DNA of 64,000 nucleotides, from positions 1-64,000 of the forward strand of contig CAJUBD010000005.1 of the NCBI GenBank assembly GCA_910584475.1. Reading direction: 5' to 3'. The notes beneath the pieces are model-generated. The model made no database searches. It saw only the letters and a program-made list of their open reading frames with translations, and had not been told where the DNA came from. The DNA comes from an uncultured Treponema sp. (GTDB lineage: Bacteria; Spirochaetota; Spirochaetia; Treponematales; Treponemataceae). Below, piece after piece: positions 51,698 to 61,221 of the stretch. Made by a program: the position numbers and the translations under genes. The first letter of the stretch is position 1; each line of letters begins with the position of its first letter.

Positions 51698-53866
51698 ATG
51701 GCAGAAAATGCGACAAAAAAGAAGAGCGAAAAGAAATCCGCGAAAAAAACGCCGCAGACTTTGGTGATTGTGGAGTCTCCGGCGAAAGCGCACACTATAG
51801 AAAAATATTTGGGGCTTGGCTACACAGTAAAGGCTTCGATGGGGCATTTGATTGACTTGCCCAAGTCGCGAATGGCGATTGACACCGAAAACAATTTCGA
51901 GCCTGAATACATCACCGTTCGCGGAAAGGCGAAGCTTTTGAAGGAATTGCAAAAGGACGCGAAAAAATCTTCGCTCGTCCTGCTTGCTTCGGATAACGAC
52001 CGCGAGGGGGAGGCCATCGCGTGGCATTTGAACCGCGCTCTGAAGGAAAAGACCGATGCTCCGATTCGTCGGATTGTCTTCAACGAAATCACGCCGGTCG
52101 CGATAAAGGAAGCCGTGCGGCATCCCGGCGAAATCGTCGAAAGCAAGGTGAACGCGCAGAAAGCGCGGCGCATTTTGGACAGGCTTGTCGGATACAATTT
52201 GAGTCCGCTTTTGTGGGCGAAAGTCAAAAACGGCTTGAGCGCGGGGCGCGTCCAGTCGGTGGCGTTGCGCCTGATTTGCGAGCGCGAAGTGGAAGTGGAA
52301 AATTTTCTTCCCGAAGAATATTGGTCGCTTGACGCGGATTTTTCAAAAGGCAAGACGACTTTTACCGCGCAGCTCGTTTCGTACAAGGGCGCGAAGCCTG
52401 ACTTGAAAAATGAATCTCAAGTGAATGAAATCATCGAGCAGATAAAGAATGCCGAGTGCAAAGTGGGCACGATAAAATCCACGGATAAAGTTGTGCGTCC
52501 GAAGCCGCCTTTTACCACGTCGAAATTGCAGCAGGCTGCGGCGAACCGTTTGGGCTTCACTTCGCGAAAGACGATGCAGATTGCGCAGCAACTTTACGAA
52601 GGCGTGAACATCGGCGAAAACCGCGTCGGTCTCATCACTTATATGCGAACGGATTCCGTGCGAATTTCGCAGACCGCGCTTGCTGAAATCCGCGAATGGA
52701 TTGGGAAAAATCATCCCGAGGATTTGCCGCCAGCCGCCATCGAATATTCGGTGGGCAAAGGAGCGCAAGACGCGCACGAAGGAATTCGTCCGACTTATGT
52801 TTCGTATACGCCAGAAAGCGTCAAGGAATATTTGTCGCGCGACCAACTGCGATTGTACACTATAATTTGGGAAAGGCTCGTCTCAAGCCAGATGAACAAC
52901 GCCAAGACGCGCACGACAAGCGCGGAAATCATCGCGGGCGACGCGGTGTTTCGTGTGAGCGCGAGCAAAATCGTGGAAAAAGGTTTTTACAAAGTTATCA
53001 AACTTCTTTCTTCAAAAGAAGAATCGAGCGGAAATCTTCCTTCGCTCAAAGAAGGCGAGATAATTTCGAGCGGAAAATTTTATCCGGAGCAGCATTTTAC
53101 GCAAGGACCCGTGCGCTACACCGACGCTTCCATCGTCAAGACTTTGGAGGAGCGCGGAATCGGGCGACCTTCGACTTACGCGCCGATAATTTCTGTTTTG
53201 CTTGACCGTTATTATGTAACGCGCTCGAACAAGCAATTGGTGCCCACTCAGCTTGGCAGAATGATTTCGAAAATCCTAGTGGAATCTTTTCCCGACGTAA
53301 TCAACGAAAGTTTTACGGCGCAAGTGGAAAACGACTTGGACAAAGTGGAGCAGGACGATTTAGTTTGGACAGACATGATCGGCGGATTTTACGGGCCGTT
53401 CAAAAAGCATGTGGAAGAAGTCGCCGAAACTACCGAAAGCGTCAAGGGATTTTTGGACGAAGAAACCGACAAGGTTTGCGACAAGTGCGGGAAGCCGATG
53501 ATAAAAAAGCTCGGACGCTTTGGATTTTTCCTCGCGTGCTCGGGCTTCCCAGAATGCCACAATACGAAATCCGTTCCGCTCGCGAAATGCCCGATGCCGA
53601 ATTGCACAGGCGAAATCGTCGCGCGAAAGACGAAGGGGCGCGGAAAGGAATTCTACGGATGCACGAATTATCCTGAATGCACGTTCATCAGCCATTTCAA
53701 GCCGATCGACCAATATTGCCCGAAGTGCGGATGGTTTTTGGTGGAAAAATACGACAAGAAGAACGGCACATACAAAAGCTGCATAAATCCTGACTGCGAC
53801 TATTTGCATTCGGCCGAAGACGCGGAAAAAGTCGACGCGCCTATGGCAGCCGAGGAAAAAGTTTAG
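51698..53866 (+). CDS. topA: DNA topoisomerase I
   Basis: Type IA topoisomerase relaxing negative supercoils; 722 aa. A Lys-rich N-terminal tail precedes the TOPRIM domain ('TLVIVESPAKAHTIEKYLGLGY', 'VLLASDNDREGEAIAWHL'). The catalytic Tyr is in 'NRVGLITYMRTDSVRIS'. 'ERGIGRPSTYAPIISVL' is the conserved later block. The C-terminus has three four-Cys zinc ribbons ('CDKCGKPM', 'CPMPNCTGEI', 'CPKCGWFLVEKYDKKNGTYKSCINPDC'). Starts 15 nt after dprA. Confidence 0.97.
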   Translation: MAENATKKKSEKKSAKKTPQTLVIVESPAKAHTIEKYLGLGYTVKASMGHLIDLPKSRMAIDTENNFEPEYITVRGKAKLLKELQKDAKKSSLVLLASDNDREGEAIAWHLNRALKEKTDAPIRRIVFNEITPVAIKEAVRHPGEIVESKVNAQKARRILDRLVGYNLSPLLWAKVKNGLSAGRVQSVALRLICEREVEVENFLPEEYWSLDADFSKGKTTFTAQLVSYKGAKPDLKNESQVNEIIEQIKNAECKVGTIKSTDKVVRPKPPFTTSKLQQAAANRLGFTSRKTMQIAQQLYEGVNIGENRVGLITYMRTDSVRISQTALAEIREWIGKNHPEDLPPAAIEYSVGKGAQDAHEGIRPTYVSYTPESVKEYLSRDQLRLYTIIWERLVSSQMNNAKTRTTSAEIIAGDAVFRVSASKIVEKGFYKVIKLLSSKEESSGNLPSLKEGEIISSGKFYPEQHFTQGPVRYTDASIVKTLEERGIGRPSTYAPIISVLLDRYYVTRSNKQLVPTQLGRMISKILVESFPDVINESFTAQVENDLDKVEQDDLVWTDMIGGFYGPFKKHVEEVAETTESVKGFLDEETDKVCDKCGKPMIKKLGRFGFFLACSGFPECHNTKSVPLAKCPMPNCTGEIVARKTKGRGKEFYGCTNYPECTFISHFKPIDQYCPKCGWFLVEKYDKKNGTYKSCINPDCDYLHSAEDAEKVDAPMAAEEKV

Positions 53867-53869
53867 GTT

Positions 53870-54787
53870 ATGACGCTTGAAGAAATCGCACAAGAAGTTT
53901 TGGATTATCTTTCCTCGGTGCGCGGCTACAGCGAGAACACGCTCACGGCGTATTTTGAGGATTACGAAAAATTAAAAAATTTTCTTGGCGCAGAAACCGA
54001 AATCCAAAAAATCACGCTGCAGGATTTGCGGTTTTGCGTGGGAAGCCTTTCCGCGCAAAAAAAAGCCGTCGCTTCCATAAATCGATTCATCGCTTCTTGC
54101 AAAACTTTGTTTGCCTATTGCAGGAAATTTCAGTATATTTTAATCAATCCGGCATTGGAGTTGAAATCGCTGAAAATGCCGAAGCATTTGCCGCCTTTTA
54201 TGACGACTGCGGAAGTGGATGCGCTTTGTGCGATTCCGCAAAAAAAGGAATTGCTTTGGGCGGCGCGCGACAAGGCGATTTTCGAAATGCTTTATTCTTC
54301 GGGTTGCCGCGTGGCGGAACTCGCTTCGCTGAGACTCGATGATTTTTCCGATGGATTTTCTCGCGCGCTGGTGACGGGAAAGGGCAAAAAAGACAGGTAT
54401 GTTTTCTTTGAAGACGCGGCGGTCTGCGCCCTCAAAGAATATTTGTCTGAGAGAAGTGCGTTGCTTTTGCGCTTGAAAAAATGCGAGGACAAAAAGTCGC
54501 TATCGCAAAAAGCCTTGTTCATAAATCAAAGCGGCGGAGCGCTCACCACTCGCGGAATCCGCTGGATTGTAGGGCGGTATTCAGGCGTGGAAGGAACGAA
54601 CCGCCATATTTCGCCGCACGCCTTTCGGCACACGTTTGCCACTGCGATGCTGGGTAATGGCGCGGATGTCCGCGTGGTGCAGGAAATGCTCGGACACTCA
54701 AGCATTTCCACGACGCAGCGTTATACGCACATAACGACGCGGCAGTTGATTGATGTTTATAGGAATGCGTTTCCACATGCGAAGTAA
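53870..54787 (+). CDS. XerC/XerD-type tyrosine recombinase
   Basis: Second tyrosine recombinase, 305 aa. Core-binding domain 'VLDYLSSVRGYSENTLTAYFEDYEKLKNFLG'; catalytic Arg in 'SSGCRVAELASLRLDDF', Lys in 'VTGKGKKDRYVFF', 'ISPHAFRHTFATAMLGNGAD' (H-x-x-R), His in 'MLGHSSISTTQ' and Tyr in 'RYTHIT'. Starts 3 nt after topA, so dprA, topA and this gene form one transcript, ended by the hairpin right after the stop. Probable partner of the recombinase at 48385. Confidence 0.93.
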   Translation: MTLEEIAQEVLDYLSSVRGYSENTLTAYFEDYEKLKNFLGAETEIQKITLQDLRFCVGSLSAQKKAVASINRFIASCKTLFAYCRKFQYILINPALELKSLKMPKHLPPFMTTAEVDALCAIPQKKELLWAARDKAIFEMLYSSGCRVAELASLRLDDFSDGFSRALVTGKGKKDRYVFFEDAAVCALKEYLSERSALLLRLKKCEDKKSLSQKALFINQSGGALTTRGIRWIVGRYSGVEGTNRHISPHAFRHTFATAMLGNGADVRVVQEMLGHSSISTTQRYTHITTRQLIDVYRNAFPHAK

Positions 54788-54815
54788 CTCAAACGCATCC
54801 TGCGTTTGAGTTTTA
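54787..54815 (+). terminator. intrinsic terminator after the dprA-topA-xer operon
   Basis: ACTCAAACGCA-TCC-TGCGTTTGAGT followed by TTTTAT, starting at the last base of the stop codon. Two more small hairpins (GTGCGC/GCGCAC, CCGCAAC/GTTGCGG) lie downstream before 54870. Confidence 0.85.
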
Positions 54816-54874
54816 TAAGAATGTGCGCATACGCGCACGACATTGCCCGCAACATCCGTGTTGCGGCGCATGCG

Positions 54875-55055
54875 AAGTAAGTAATAGGTAATGGGTAATA
54901 AGTAATATGGCGATGACGGAAGGGAGTTTGCTTGTTTCAAAGAGTGAAGAATTTGCTTTGGGCGTGATAAAGCTTAAGAAAAAGATAAGTAATAAGTAGT
55001 AGGTAATAAGTAAGGATAGATTCTCGGTTATTACTTTTTACCTATTACGCATTAC
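54875..55055. repeat. TAATAGG-type short repeats
   Basis: Runs of GTAATAGGTAATGGGTAA-like 7-8-nt repeats at 54877-54907 and 54988-55012, and the inverted version (TTACTTTTTACCTATTACG) at 55028-55050, which can pair with the second run. Similar tracts at 34068-34092 and 63312-63345. The rest of the gap to hslV shows nothing else. Confidence 0.6.
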
Positions 55056-55076
55056 TTAAAAAGAACGGAGTTGAAA

Positions 55077-55607
55077 ATGAAAATACGAAGTACAACTGTT
55101 GTCGCCGTGAAAAGGAACGGGCATGTCGCGATGGCGGGCGATGGGCAGGTCACGGCTGGAAACACGATTGCCAAGGGCAATGCGCGCAAGGTTCGAAAAA
55201 TCTATGACGGAAAAGTTTTGACGGGATTCGCAGGAAGCGTAGCCGACGCCTTCACTTTGCTCGACAAATTTGAGGGCAAGCTCAAAGAATGCAACGGCGA
55301 CATTCTCCGAGCTTCCGTAGAACTTGCCAAAATGTGGCGCACCGAGCGTTCACTGCAAAAATTGGAGGCTCAGCTGCTTGTCGCCGACGCGAGCAAAATC
55401 CTTTTGATTTCGGGCGACGGTAACGTCATCGAGCCTGAAAGCGACGTGATGGCGATCGGCTCTGGCGGAAACTACGCGTTCGCCGCCGCGCTCGCTTTCA
55501 TGGAGTCGTCAGAACTTTCGGCGAAGGACATCGCGCTTAAAAGCATGGAAATCGCTTCGAGAATCTGCATTTACACGAACGGAAATTTCGTGCTTGAAGA
55601 GATTTAG
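55077..55607 (+). CDS. hslV: HslV, peptidase subunit of the HslVU protease
   Basis: Threonine protease of the bacterial proteasome-like HslVU complex; 176 aa. '[62 protein letters not shown]' is the complete N-terminal core. The nucleophile is the first Thr of T-T-V-V-A-V; the four residues before it would be a short propeptide. ATG at 55077 is preferred over TTG 55071 because GGAG is 6 nt upstream. '[16 protein letters not shown]' is the conserved late block. Confidence 0.96.
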   Translation: MKIRSTTVVAVKRNGHVAMAGDGQVTAGNTIAKGNARKVRKIYDGKVLTGFAGSVADAFTLLDKFEGKLKECNGDILRASVELAKMWRTERSLQKLEAQLLVADASKILLISGDGNVIEPESDVMAIGSGGNYAFAAALAFMESSELSAKDIALKSMEIASRICIYTNGNFVLEEI

Positions 55608-55851
55608 TTTGACGCGAATTCAAATTGAATTGAATGAAATTAGACGCGGATACTCACGTCGTGCGAGCGACGACGTTAAATAAAATTTCGATATGAAAAC
55701 GGCGACAGCCGTATGAACACAGATAAAAAAGGATGGAACGCGGATTTTGGGACTTCGGAATTTTGGATAAAATCTGTGTCCAATCTGCAGACATCGGCGT
55801 TCATCTGCGCCAAATTATTTTTATTGAAAAAAAATTAATTGGAGAAAAAAT
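55608..55851. repeat. hslV-hslU gap with dispersed ACGCGGAT repeats
   Basis: No gene. Contains GACGCGGATACTCACG, GAAAACGGCGACAGCCGTAT, GGAACGCGGATTTT and the inverse AAAATCTGTGTCC and TTCATCTGCG, forming a large imperfect inverted repeat. The same 20-nt block occurs near 49400. GGAGAA before 55852 is the hslU ribosome-binding site. Confidence 0.6.
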
Positions 55852-57339
55852 ATGGAAGAAAAATCAATTGTGTTGAATGAAAATTCGCTTTCTGCGGAGA
55901 CAGGTAAAAAAAATCAAATCGACTTGACGCCAAAACAAATCGTCGAGCAGCTGGACAACTACATCATCGGGCAGAAAAACGCCAAGCGTTCCGTGGCGAT
56001 CGCGCTCCGAAATCGCGTGCGCCGCCTGAAACTTTCGGAAGAAATGCGCGACGAAGTCGCTCCGAAAAATATTTTGATGATTGGACCTACTGGCGTGGGC
56101 AAGACCGAAATCGCGCGGCGGCTCGCGAAACTTTGCGGCGCGCCGTTCATAAAAGTGGAGGCGACGAAATATTCCGAAATCGGCTATGTCGGACGCGACG
56201 TGGAATCGATGATTCGAGACTTGATGGCGGTTTCTTTCAACATGGTCAAGGCCGAAATGGAAGAGTCGATGCGTGGCGCGGCGAAGGAAAAAGTGGAAGA
56301 GCGGCTTTTGGATTTGCTTTTGCCCGGAAGCGGAAAAAAGGAAAAGCGCGAGGGCGGAGTTTTGGGAAATATTTTCGGAATGAAGGCGAAGACCGAGAAC
56401 GAAACTTCGCAAGAGAATCCGACTGTTGACGAAAGCGCGAAATCCGAAGAAATGAATTCCACTCGGGAAAAATTCCGCCAAATGCTTCGCGATGGAAAGC
56501 TCGAAGGTCGCGAAGTGGAACTCACCGTGACAGCAGGTCCGAAACCTTCGGCGGGAATAGGCTTTTTTTCGGGCGGCAATATGGACGACATCGAAAGCGC
56601 GATGCAAAGCATTCAGTCTATGATGAGCGGAAACCGACGAAAACAGAGGACTGTCACGATAGCCGAGGCGCGCAACATCATCACTGAAGAAATTTTGGAC
56701 AGCATGGTTGACGCGGACAAGGCCGCTGAAATCGCCAAGGAACGCGTGGAGCAAAGCGGCATCGTTTTCATCGACGAAATCGACAAGATTGCGGTGCACG
56801 GCGAAACTCACGGACAGTCCGTTTCGCGCGAAGGCGTTCAGCGCGATATTCTGCCGATTGTGGAAGGAAGTCATGTGAACACTCGTTTCGGCGTGGTGGA
56901 CACGAAGCACATCCTTTTCATCGCGGCGGGCGCGTTCAGCCTTTCAAAGCCGAGCGACTTGATCCCCGAATTGCAGGGAAGATTTCCTCTGCGCGTGGAA
57001 TTGGATTCGCTCCACAAGGACGATTTCCGAAGGATTTTGCTCGAGCCGAAAAACGCGCTAGTAAAGCAGTACGAGGCTTTGCTTGCCACGGAAGGCGTTT
57101 CAATAGAATTCAGTGAGGACGCGATTGACAGGATGACGACGATTGCCGAGGAGGTGAACGCCAAGGCGGAGAACATCGGCGCGCGCCGACTTCACACAAT
57201 TATGGAAAAGTTGCTCGAAGAAATTTCGTTTGAAGCCGACGAGCACAGGGGCGAGACTGTTACGATTGACGCTTCTTACGTTGATGAAAAACTGAAGGAC
57301 ATCAGCAGCGACGAGGATCTTTCGCGATATATTTTATAG
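55852..57339 (+). CDS. hslU: HslU, ATPase subunit of the HslVU protease
   Basis: AAA+ unfoldase feeding HslV; 495 aa. 'LTPKQIVEQLDNYIIGQKNAKRSVAIALRNRVRR', Walker A 'MIGPTGVGKTEIARRLA', 'IKVEATKYSEIGYVGRDVESMIRDL', I domain (about 140-270, with a Gly/Ser/Glu-rich insertion), Walker B 'GIVFIDEIDKIA', 'GAFSLSKPSDLIPELQGRFPLRVEL', 'GARRLHTIMEKLLEEISFEA', and the C-terminal 'DEDLSRYIL' that docks into HslV. The 244-nt gap from hslV is long for this pair and filled with repeats. Confidence 0.97.
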   Translation: MEEKSIVLNENSLSAETGKKNQIDLTPKQIVEQLDNYIIGQKNAKRSVAIALRNRVRRLKLSEEMRDEVAPKNILMIGPTGVGKTEIARRLAKLCGAPFIKVEATKYSEIGYVGRDVESMIRDLMAVSFNMVKAEMEESMRGAAKEKVEERLLDLLLPGSGKKEKREGGVLGNIFGMKAKTENETSQENPTVDESAKSEEMNSTREKFRQMLRDGKLEGREVELTVTAGPKPSAGIGFFSGGNMDDIESAMQSIQSMMSGNRRKQRTVTIAEARNIITEEILDSMVDADKAAEIAKERVEQSGIVFIDEIDKIAVHGETHGQSVSREGVQRDILPIVEGSHVNTRFGVVDTKHILFIAAGAFSLSKPSDLIPELQGRFPLRVELDSLHKDDFRRILLEPKNALVKQYEALLATEGVSIEFSEDAIDRMTTIAEEVNAKAENIGARRLHTIMEKLLEEISFEADEHRGETVTIDASYVDEKLKDISSDEDLSRYIL

Positions 57340-57506
57340 GCTCAGGTTTTTGCTGGCAGACGAAAATTCGTAAGCAACCGCAGTGTATATTGTGATAAAA
57401 ATTGACGCAGATGAACGCAAATAAATGCGGATGGAACGCAGATGGAATATAAGAAATCTGTGTCCTGTTCGCGGGAATTTGTTTTGCAAACGGATGAATG
57501 ATTTTT

Positions 57507-58082
57507 ATGACGAATAAATCTGACACGAAACTTCTATTTGAAATATTTCTCGCTTTCGTGAAAATCGGCGCGGTCACTTTCGGCGGAGGGCTTGCGATGC
57601 TTCCGATTTTGGAACGCGAGCTTTCACAAAAGCGCGGCTGGGTATCGCAAGAGGAGCTCATCGACTATTACGCCATCGGGCAGGCGACGCCCGGAATCAT
57701 CGCCGTGAATGTCGCGACATTTTGCGGACACAAATTGCGGGGCGTTTTGGGCGGCATCATCGCGACGCTCGCAATCGTAACGCCGTCGATTGTCGTGATT
57801 ACGGTTTTTGCGATGTTCATAAATTCAATCGACCAAATTCCTGTCATTCAAAAAGCGTTGACGGGAATAAACATCGCGGTGGCGGCGAATTTGAGCTACT
57901 CGTTTTTGAAGCTTTTCAAAAAGACGGCGGCGAATATTTTTGGCGCGATTTTGCTCGTGGCGTCGTTCGTGCTGATTTTCTTTTTCAAAGTGAACACCGT
58001 GCTGATAATTTTTAGCGCGATTTTGCTCGGAATTTTAATTCATATTTTGAATTTCAAATTCAATGAAAAATCAAGGAAATGA
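57507..58082 (+). CDS. chromate transporter family protein, first half
   Basis: A 191-aa short-chain CHR-family membrane protein. 'FLAFVKIGAVTFGGGLAMLPILERELSQKRGWVSQEELIDYYAIGQATPGIIAVNVATFCGHKLRGVLGGIIATLAIVTPS' has the family pattern F-x-K-I-G-x-x-x-F-G-G-G ... A-I-G-Q-x-x-P-G. Works as a pair with the next gene, which encodes the complementary half. Real substrate may not be chromate. Start at the second in-frame ATG; no clear ribosome-binding site. Confidence 0.92.
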   Translation: MTNKSDTKLLFEIFLAFVKIGAVTFGGGLAMLPILERELSQKRGWVSQEELIDYYAIGQATPGIIAVNVATFCGHKLRGVLGGIIATLAIVTPSIVVITVFAMFINSIDQIPVIQKALTGINIAVAANLSYSFLKLFKKTAANIFGAILLVASFVLIFFFKVNTVLIIFSAILLGILIHILNFKFNEKSRK

Positions 58083-58085
58083 AAT

Positions 58086-58694
58086 ATGAGTGCGCCGAGC
58101 ATGTTAGAACTTTTTTGCATTTTCTTTTATATCGGGCTTTTTACGATTGGAGGCGGGCTTGTCGCAATTACGACGATGCAGCAAATAGTCGTCGGACGCG
58201 GCTGGATTAGCGGCGAAAAATTCTACAATATGGTCGCCATTTCGGAATCCACGCCCGGACCAATCGGCGTGAACATGGCGACATACATCGGGTATGAATT
58301 TCATGGAGTGCTCGGCGGCATCGTCGCGACATTCGGCGAGATTTTGCCTTCGCTTGTGTGTATCATCGTCATCGCGAAATTTTTCGCAAAGTTCCAGGAG
58401 AGACCGCTCGTCAAGGCGGCTTTTAAAACTTTGCGTCCCGTGACTACAGGAATAATTTTGGTGGCGTGCGCGCAGGTTTTTTCGCTCGCGCTGATGAATT
58501 TGCCGCAACAGTTTTTTGCGGCATGGAAAAGTTCGTTTACATCGGTGGAGAGCGCTACGCGATTTTTGGCGGGACTTTTCAAATGGAAAAACGTTTTGTT
58601 CTACGCGGCGGCCTTGCTTCTTTTGCTCAAAACGAAAGTCAATCCCATCGCGATAATCCTTTGCGGCGCGGCGTTCGGGATTTTGTTTTTGTAA
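58086..58694 (+). CDS. chromate transporter family protein, second half
   Basis: A 202-aa partner: 'LFCIFFYIGLFTIGGGLVAITTMQQIVVGRGWISGEKFYNMVAISESTPGPIGVNMATYIGYEFHGVLGGIVATFGEILPSLVCI'. Here the pattern is I-S-E-S-T-P-G-P-I-G-V-N, which distinguishes the two halves. It starts 3 nt after the first half. Together they give one antiparallel transporter in the inner membrane. Confidence 0.92.
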   Translation: MSAPSMLELFCIFFYIGLFTIGGGLVAITTMQQIVVGRGWISGEKFYNMVAISESTPGPIGVNMATYIGYEFHGVLGGIVATFGEILPSLVCIIVIAKFFAKFQERPLVKAAFKTLRPVTTGIILVACAQVFSLALMNLPQQFFAAWKSSFTSVESATRFLAGLFKWKNVLFYAAALLLLLKTKVNPIAIILCGAAFGILFL

Positions 58695-59149
58695 TGAATA
58701 TAGTTAGAATGTTGCATGTCAAAATCCGCGCACCATTTCAACGCGGATTTAAAACCTCCCTTAAATTTTCAATGATGAAAAAGTTTTAGCTTTTACATCA
58801 TTGAAAAACGCGCTTTCGCAACACCGTGTCTTCGCAACGAGCGCGTAGTTTCAAGCGGAAAGCGCAATGAATAAGCGAGTTTTGGGTAAGGTGCCCGCAC
58901 CGACAAACTCGAAGTTAAAATTGTCGGCAACATATCTGACGACAATTTTAAACATTCCTGTCAATTTTAATCTTTGTTTATCTGCGTCAAAATTTTTTCT
59001 GTCCTCTGTCATATCGCTTGACCCGCACATCGCGCGAGCGATGTTTTAAATAAATTTCTTTGCAGAGCAAATCGCAAATCCTTCGGATTTGCTTACGAGT
59101 TTTGTTTCACAAAACTCGCAGCGTTTTTTAATAAGTTGTTTATAACCGC
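58695..59149. repeat. gap upstream of yebC with a complete hairpin-array unit
   Basis: No gene. Forward unit: linker CTCCCTTAAA, A (TTTTCAATGATG...CATCATTGAAAA, 58766-58808), B (CGCGCTTTCGC with GCGGAAAGCGC, 58808-58868), linker AATAA, C (GCGAGTTT...AAACTCG with internal GGTGCCCGCACC, 58873-58912), AAG, D (GTTAAAATTGTC...GACAATTTTAAAC, 58914-58953). Near 59083-59121 lies an inverted F/C pair: GCAAATCC/GGATTTGC then CGAGTTTT/AAAACTCG. Dispersed TCTGCGTC repeats lie near 58977. Confidence 0.8.
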
Positions 59150-59179
59150 TTGACCAAAATGCGGAAATTTTGCTATAAT
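59150..59179 (+). promoter_or_regulatory. promoter of yebC
   Basis: TTGACC (59150-59155), an 18-nt spacer and TATAAT (59174-59179). The transcript has a leader of about 30 nt with AGGAGAA before the ATG at 59216. Confidence 0.85.
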
Positions 59180-59215
59180 GTCTCATTATTCTTAAACGTT
59201 TTTTTAGGAGAAATT

Positions 59216-59965
59216 ATGTCTGGACACAGCAAATGGGCGACCATAAAACATGCCAAGGGCATTGCCGACGCGAAGCGCGGCCAGCTCTTTACCAAATTCA
59301 TCAAGGAAATTTCAATTGCGGCGCGAATGGGCGGCGGAGACCCCGACTCGAACCCCCGCCTTCGCACGGCCATCCTCAAGGCGCGCGCGTCAAATATGCC
59401 GAAAGACAATATCGAGCGCGCCATCAAAAAAGGTACTGGCGAGCTTGGCGGAAAGACATTCGAAGAGCTCACTTATGAAGGATACGCTCCGGGCGGAGTG
59501 GCAGTTTTGGTCGAAGTGCTCACTGACAACAAAAACCGCGCCGCTGCCGACGTGCGCAACATCTTCAACAAGAACGGCGGCAACTTGGGCACGACCGGCT
59601 CTGTGAGCCGAATGTTTTCGCGCAAAGGCACGATTACTTACGACGCGGAAAAAGTAAACGAAGACGAACTTATGGAAGCGGGACTTGAAGCCGGCGCGGA
59701 CGACATCGTGAACGAAGATGGAATCATCACGGTTACGACGACGCAGGAAAGTTTCGCCACGGTAATGGAAACATTGCAGGAAAAAGGATTCGAGTCGCTT
59801 TCGGGCGAAGTGGGAATGGTTCCCGAAGCCTACCAGAGCGTGGACAAGGAAACGGCCGCGAAAATCCAAAAGATGGTGGATCGCCTCGAGGAAAACGACG
59901 ACGTGCAGAACGTCTACACGACGGTGGAATATCCCGACGACTTCGATCCTGATGCCGCTAACTGA
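59216..59965 (+). CDS. yebC: YebC/PmpR family protein
   Basis: A 249-aa member of the YebC/TACO1 family, described as a transcriptional regulator and more recently as helping ribosomes through difficult (for example polyproline) stretches. 'MSGHSKWATIKHAKGIADAKRGQLFTKFIKEISIAARMGGGDPDSNPRLRTAILKARASNMPKDNIERAIKKGTGE' is the near-invariant N-terminus. It sits directly upstream of ruvC, a common association. Confidence 0.96.
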   Translation: MSGHSKWATIKHAKGIADAKRGQLFTKFIKEISIAARMGGGDPDSNPRLRTAILKARASNMPKDNIERAIKKGTGELGGKTFEELTYEGYAPGGVAVLVEVLTDNKNRAAADVRNIFNKNGGNLGTTGSVSRMFSRKGTITYDAEKVNEDELMEAGLEAGADDIVNEDGIITVTTTQESFATVMETLQEKGFESLSGEVGMVPEAYQSVDKETAAKIQKMVDRLEENDDVQNVYTTVEYPDDFDPDAAN

Positions 59966-60039
59966 GGCGGACATTTCGCCAGCGTCGGGTTTGTTCCAAA
60001 CTCGCAGGATATGTTCGCCAGAATATTCTTTCATTTGCG

Positions 60040-60555
60040 ATGAAAAGCAATTCTAGGCGCATAATAGGAATCGACCCCGGTCTTGCTTCGACAGGCTGGG
60101 GTGTGATTGATTATGCGCAAAACCGTTTTTCGCTTGTAAAATACGGCGTAATTGAAACTCCCCCCCGCGAAATTCACGGGATTCGTCTCCTTAAGATTTT
60201 CAATTCTCTCAATTCCATTTTGGATGAATTCTCGCCGTGCGAAGCCGCGATGGAGACTCTTTACTTTGCGAAGAACGTTACGAGTGCGATGGGCGTTTCG
60301 GAAGCGCGAGGAGTGGCTACACTTTGCCTTGCCATTCGCGGAATCCCGCTGGGCGAATACAAGCCGAACCAAATCAAGCAAGCTGTGACTGGAACCGCCG
60401 CCGCCGACAAAGACTTGGTGGAACGATGCGTCAAGATGCTTTTGGGACTTGAGACCGAGCCGAAGCCCGACCACGCCGCCGACGCGCTTGCGGGCGCAAT
60501 CACGCACATCAATTTCGGCGCGATTATGCACTTTGTGAAAAATTCTGTCATTTAG
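60040..60555 (+). CDS. ruvC: RuvC, Holliday-junction resolvase
   Basis: RNase H-fold endonuclease that resolves Holliday junctions; 171 aa. 'RIIGIDPGLASTGWGVID' holds the first catalytic Asp; 'EAAMETLYFAKNVTSAMGVSEARGVATL' holds the Glu; 'VTGTAAADKDLVERCVKMLLG'; 'KPDHAADALAGAITHIN' holds the final Asp pair. All four acidic residues are present. Confidence 0.97.
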   Translation: MKSNSRRIIGIDPGLASTGWGVIDYAQNRFSLVKYGVIETPPREIHGIRLLKIFNSLNSILDEFSPCEAAMETLYFAKNVTSAMGVSEARGVATLCLAIRGIPLGEYKPNQIKQAVTGTAAADKDLVERCVKMLLGLETEPKPDHAADALAGAITHINFGAIMHFVKNSVI

Positions 60556-60561
60556 AAACTC

Positions 60562-60590
60562 TTGCCAAATCTTTTGGAACTTGGTATAAT
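60562..60590 (+). promoter_or_regulatory. promoter of ruvA, predicted leaderless
   Basis: TTGCCA (60562-60567), a 17-nt spacer and TATAAT (60585-60590), 6 nt before the ATG at 60597. ruvAB-queA can thus be expressed apart from ruvC. Confidence 0.8.
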
Positions 60591-60596
60591 TGGATT

Positions 60597-61211
60597 ATGT
60601 TCAACAGTTTAAAAGGTGTGATTACTTATAAAGCGCACAACACTGTTTTTCTTGACGTGAACGGTGTGGAATGGGATTTGTATGTGCCGGCGAGTTCTCT
60701 TGAGACTCTCGGAGATGTAGGAAGCGAAGCGCGAATTTTCACTTGGCTCTATATGCGCGAAGATGTCGCGAAGATGTATGGATTTGACACGGAGGAAGAG
60801 CGCAAGGTTTTTCTGGACTTGCTCAAAGTGGAAGGCGTAGGCGCGAAGGGCGCGGTGAAGATTTTGAGCAATATAACCATACCTCGTTTTATCAGCGCTC
60901 TTGATGAAGGAAAAGTCGAAGTGCTCGAGGCTGTCTCTGGTATCGGAAAGAAGACCGCCGCGAAAATTATGCTAACATTGAAAGGAAGGCTCACGCTTGA
61001 TGATTCTACGAAGTCCGTTTCCAATTCTGAAAAATCCGAATTCCAGGACGTGATAAATTCGCTCGTGGACATGGGCTACGACAAGCGCGATGTCCAGGGT
61101 GTGGTGCAGAAAATTTTGGGCGAACTCATTTGCAACGAGAATTTCGTTTCCAAGCCGCAAACTGGAAAAGAGGAAATGATTTTCCGGCAGGCGTTGGTGG
61201 ATTTGGCGTAG
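60597..61211 (+). CDS. ruvA: RuvA, Holliday-junction branch-migration DNA-binding subunit
   Basis: Tetrameric junction-binding partner of RuvB; 204 aa. Domain I '[38 protein letters not shown]' (OB fold), '[43 protein letters not shown]' and '[23 protein letters not shown]' (two helix-hairpin-helix motifs), flexible linker, domain III '[26 protein letters not shown]' binding RuvB. 10 nt before ruvB. Confidence 0.96.
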   Translation: MFNSLKGVITYKAHNTVFLDVNGVEWDLYVPASSLETLGDVGSEARIFTWLYMREDVAKMYGFDTEEERKVFLDLLKVEGVGAKGAVKILSNITIPRFISALDEGKVEVLEAVSGIGKKTAAKIMLTLKGRLTLDDSTKSVSNSEKSEFQDVINSLVDMGYDKRDVQGVVQKILGELICNENFVSKPQTGKEEMIFRQALVDLA

Positions 61212-61221
61212 AGGAATTTGG

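Noticed and set aside
54815..54845. Possible dif site (GTGCGCAT) next to the second Xer gene
   Set aside because: Only one half resembles a Xer binding site; the sequence is better explained as a small GC hairpin after the terminator.
60160..60167. C7 tract in ruvC and C6 tracts in ftsA and queA as phase switches
   Set aside because: These genes are intact and in frame, essential or housekeeping, and the runs encode conserved Pro codons.
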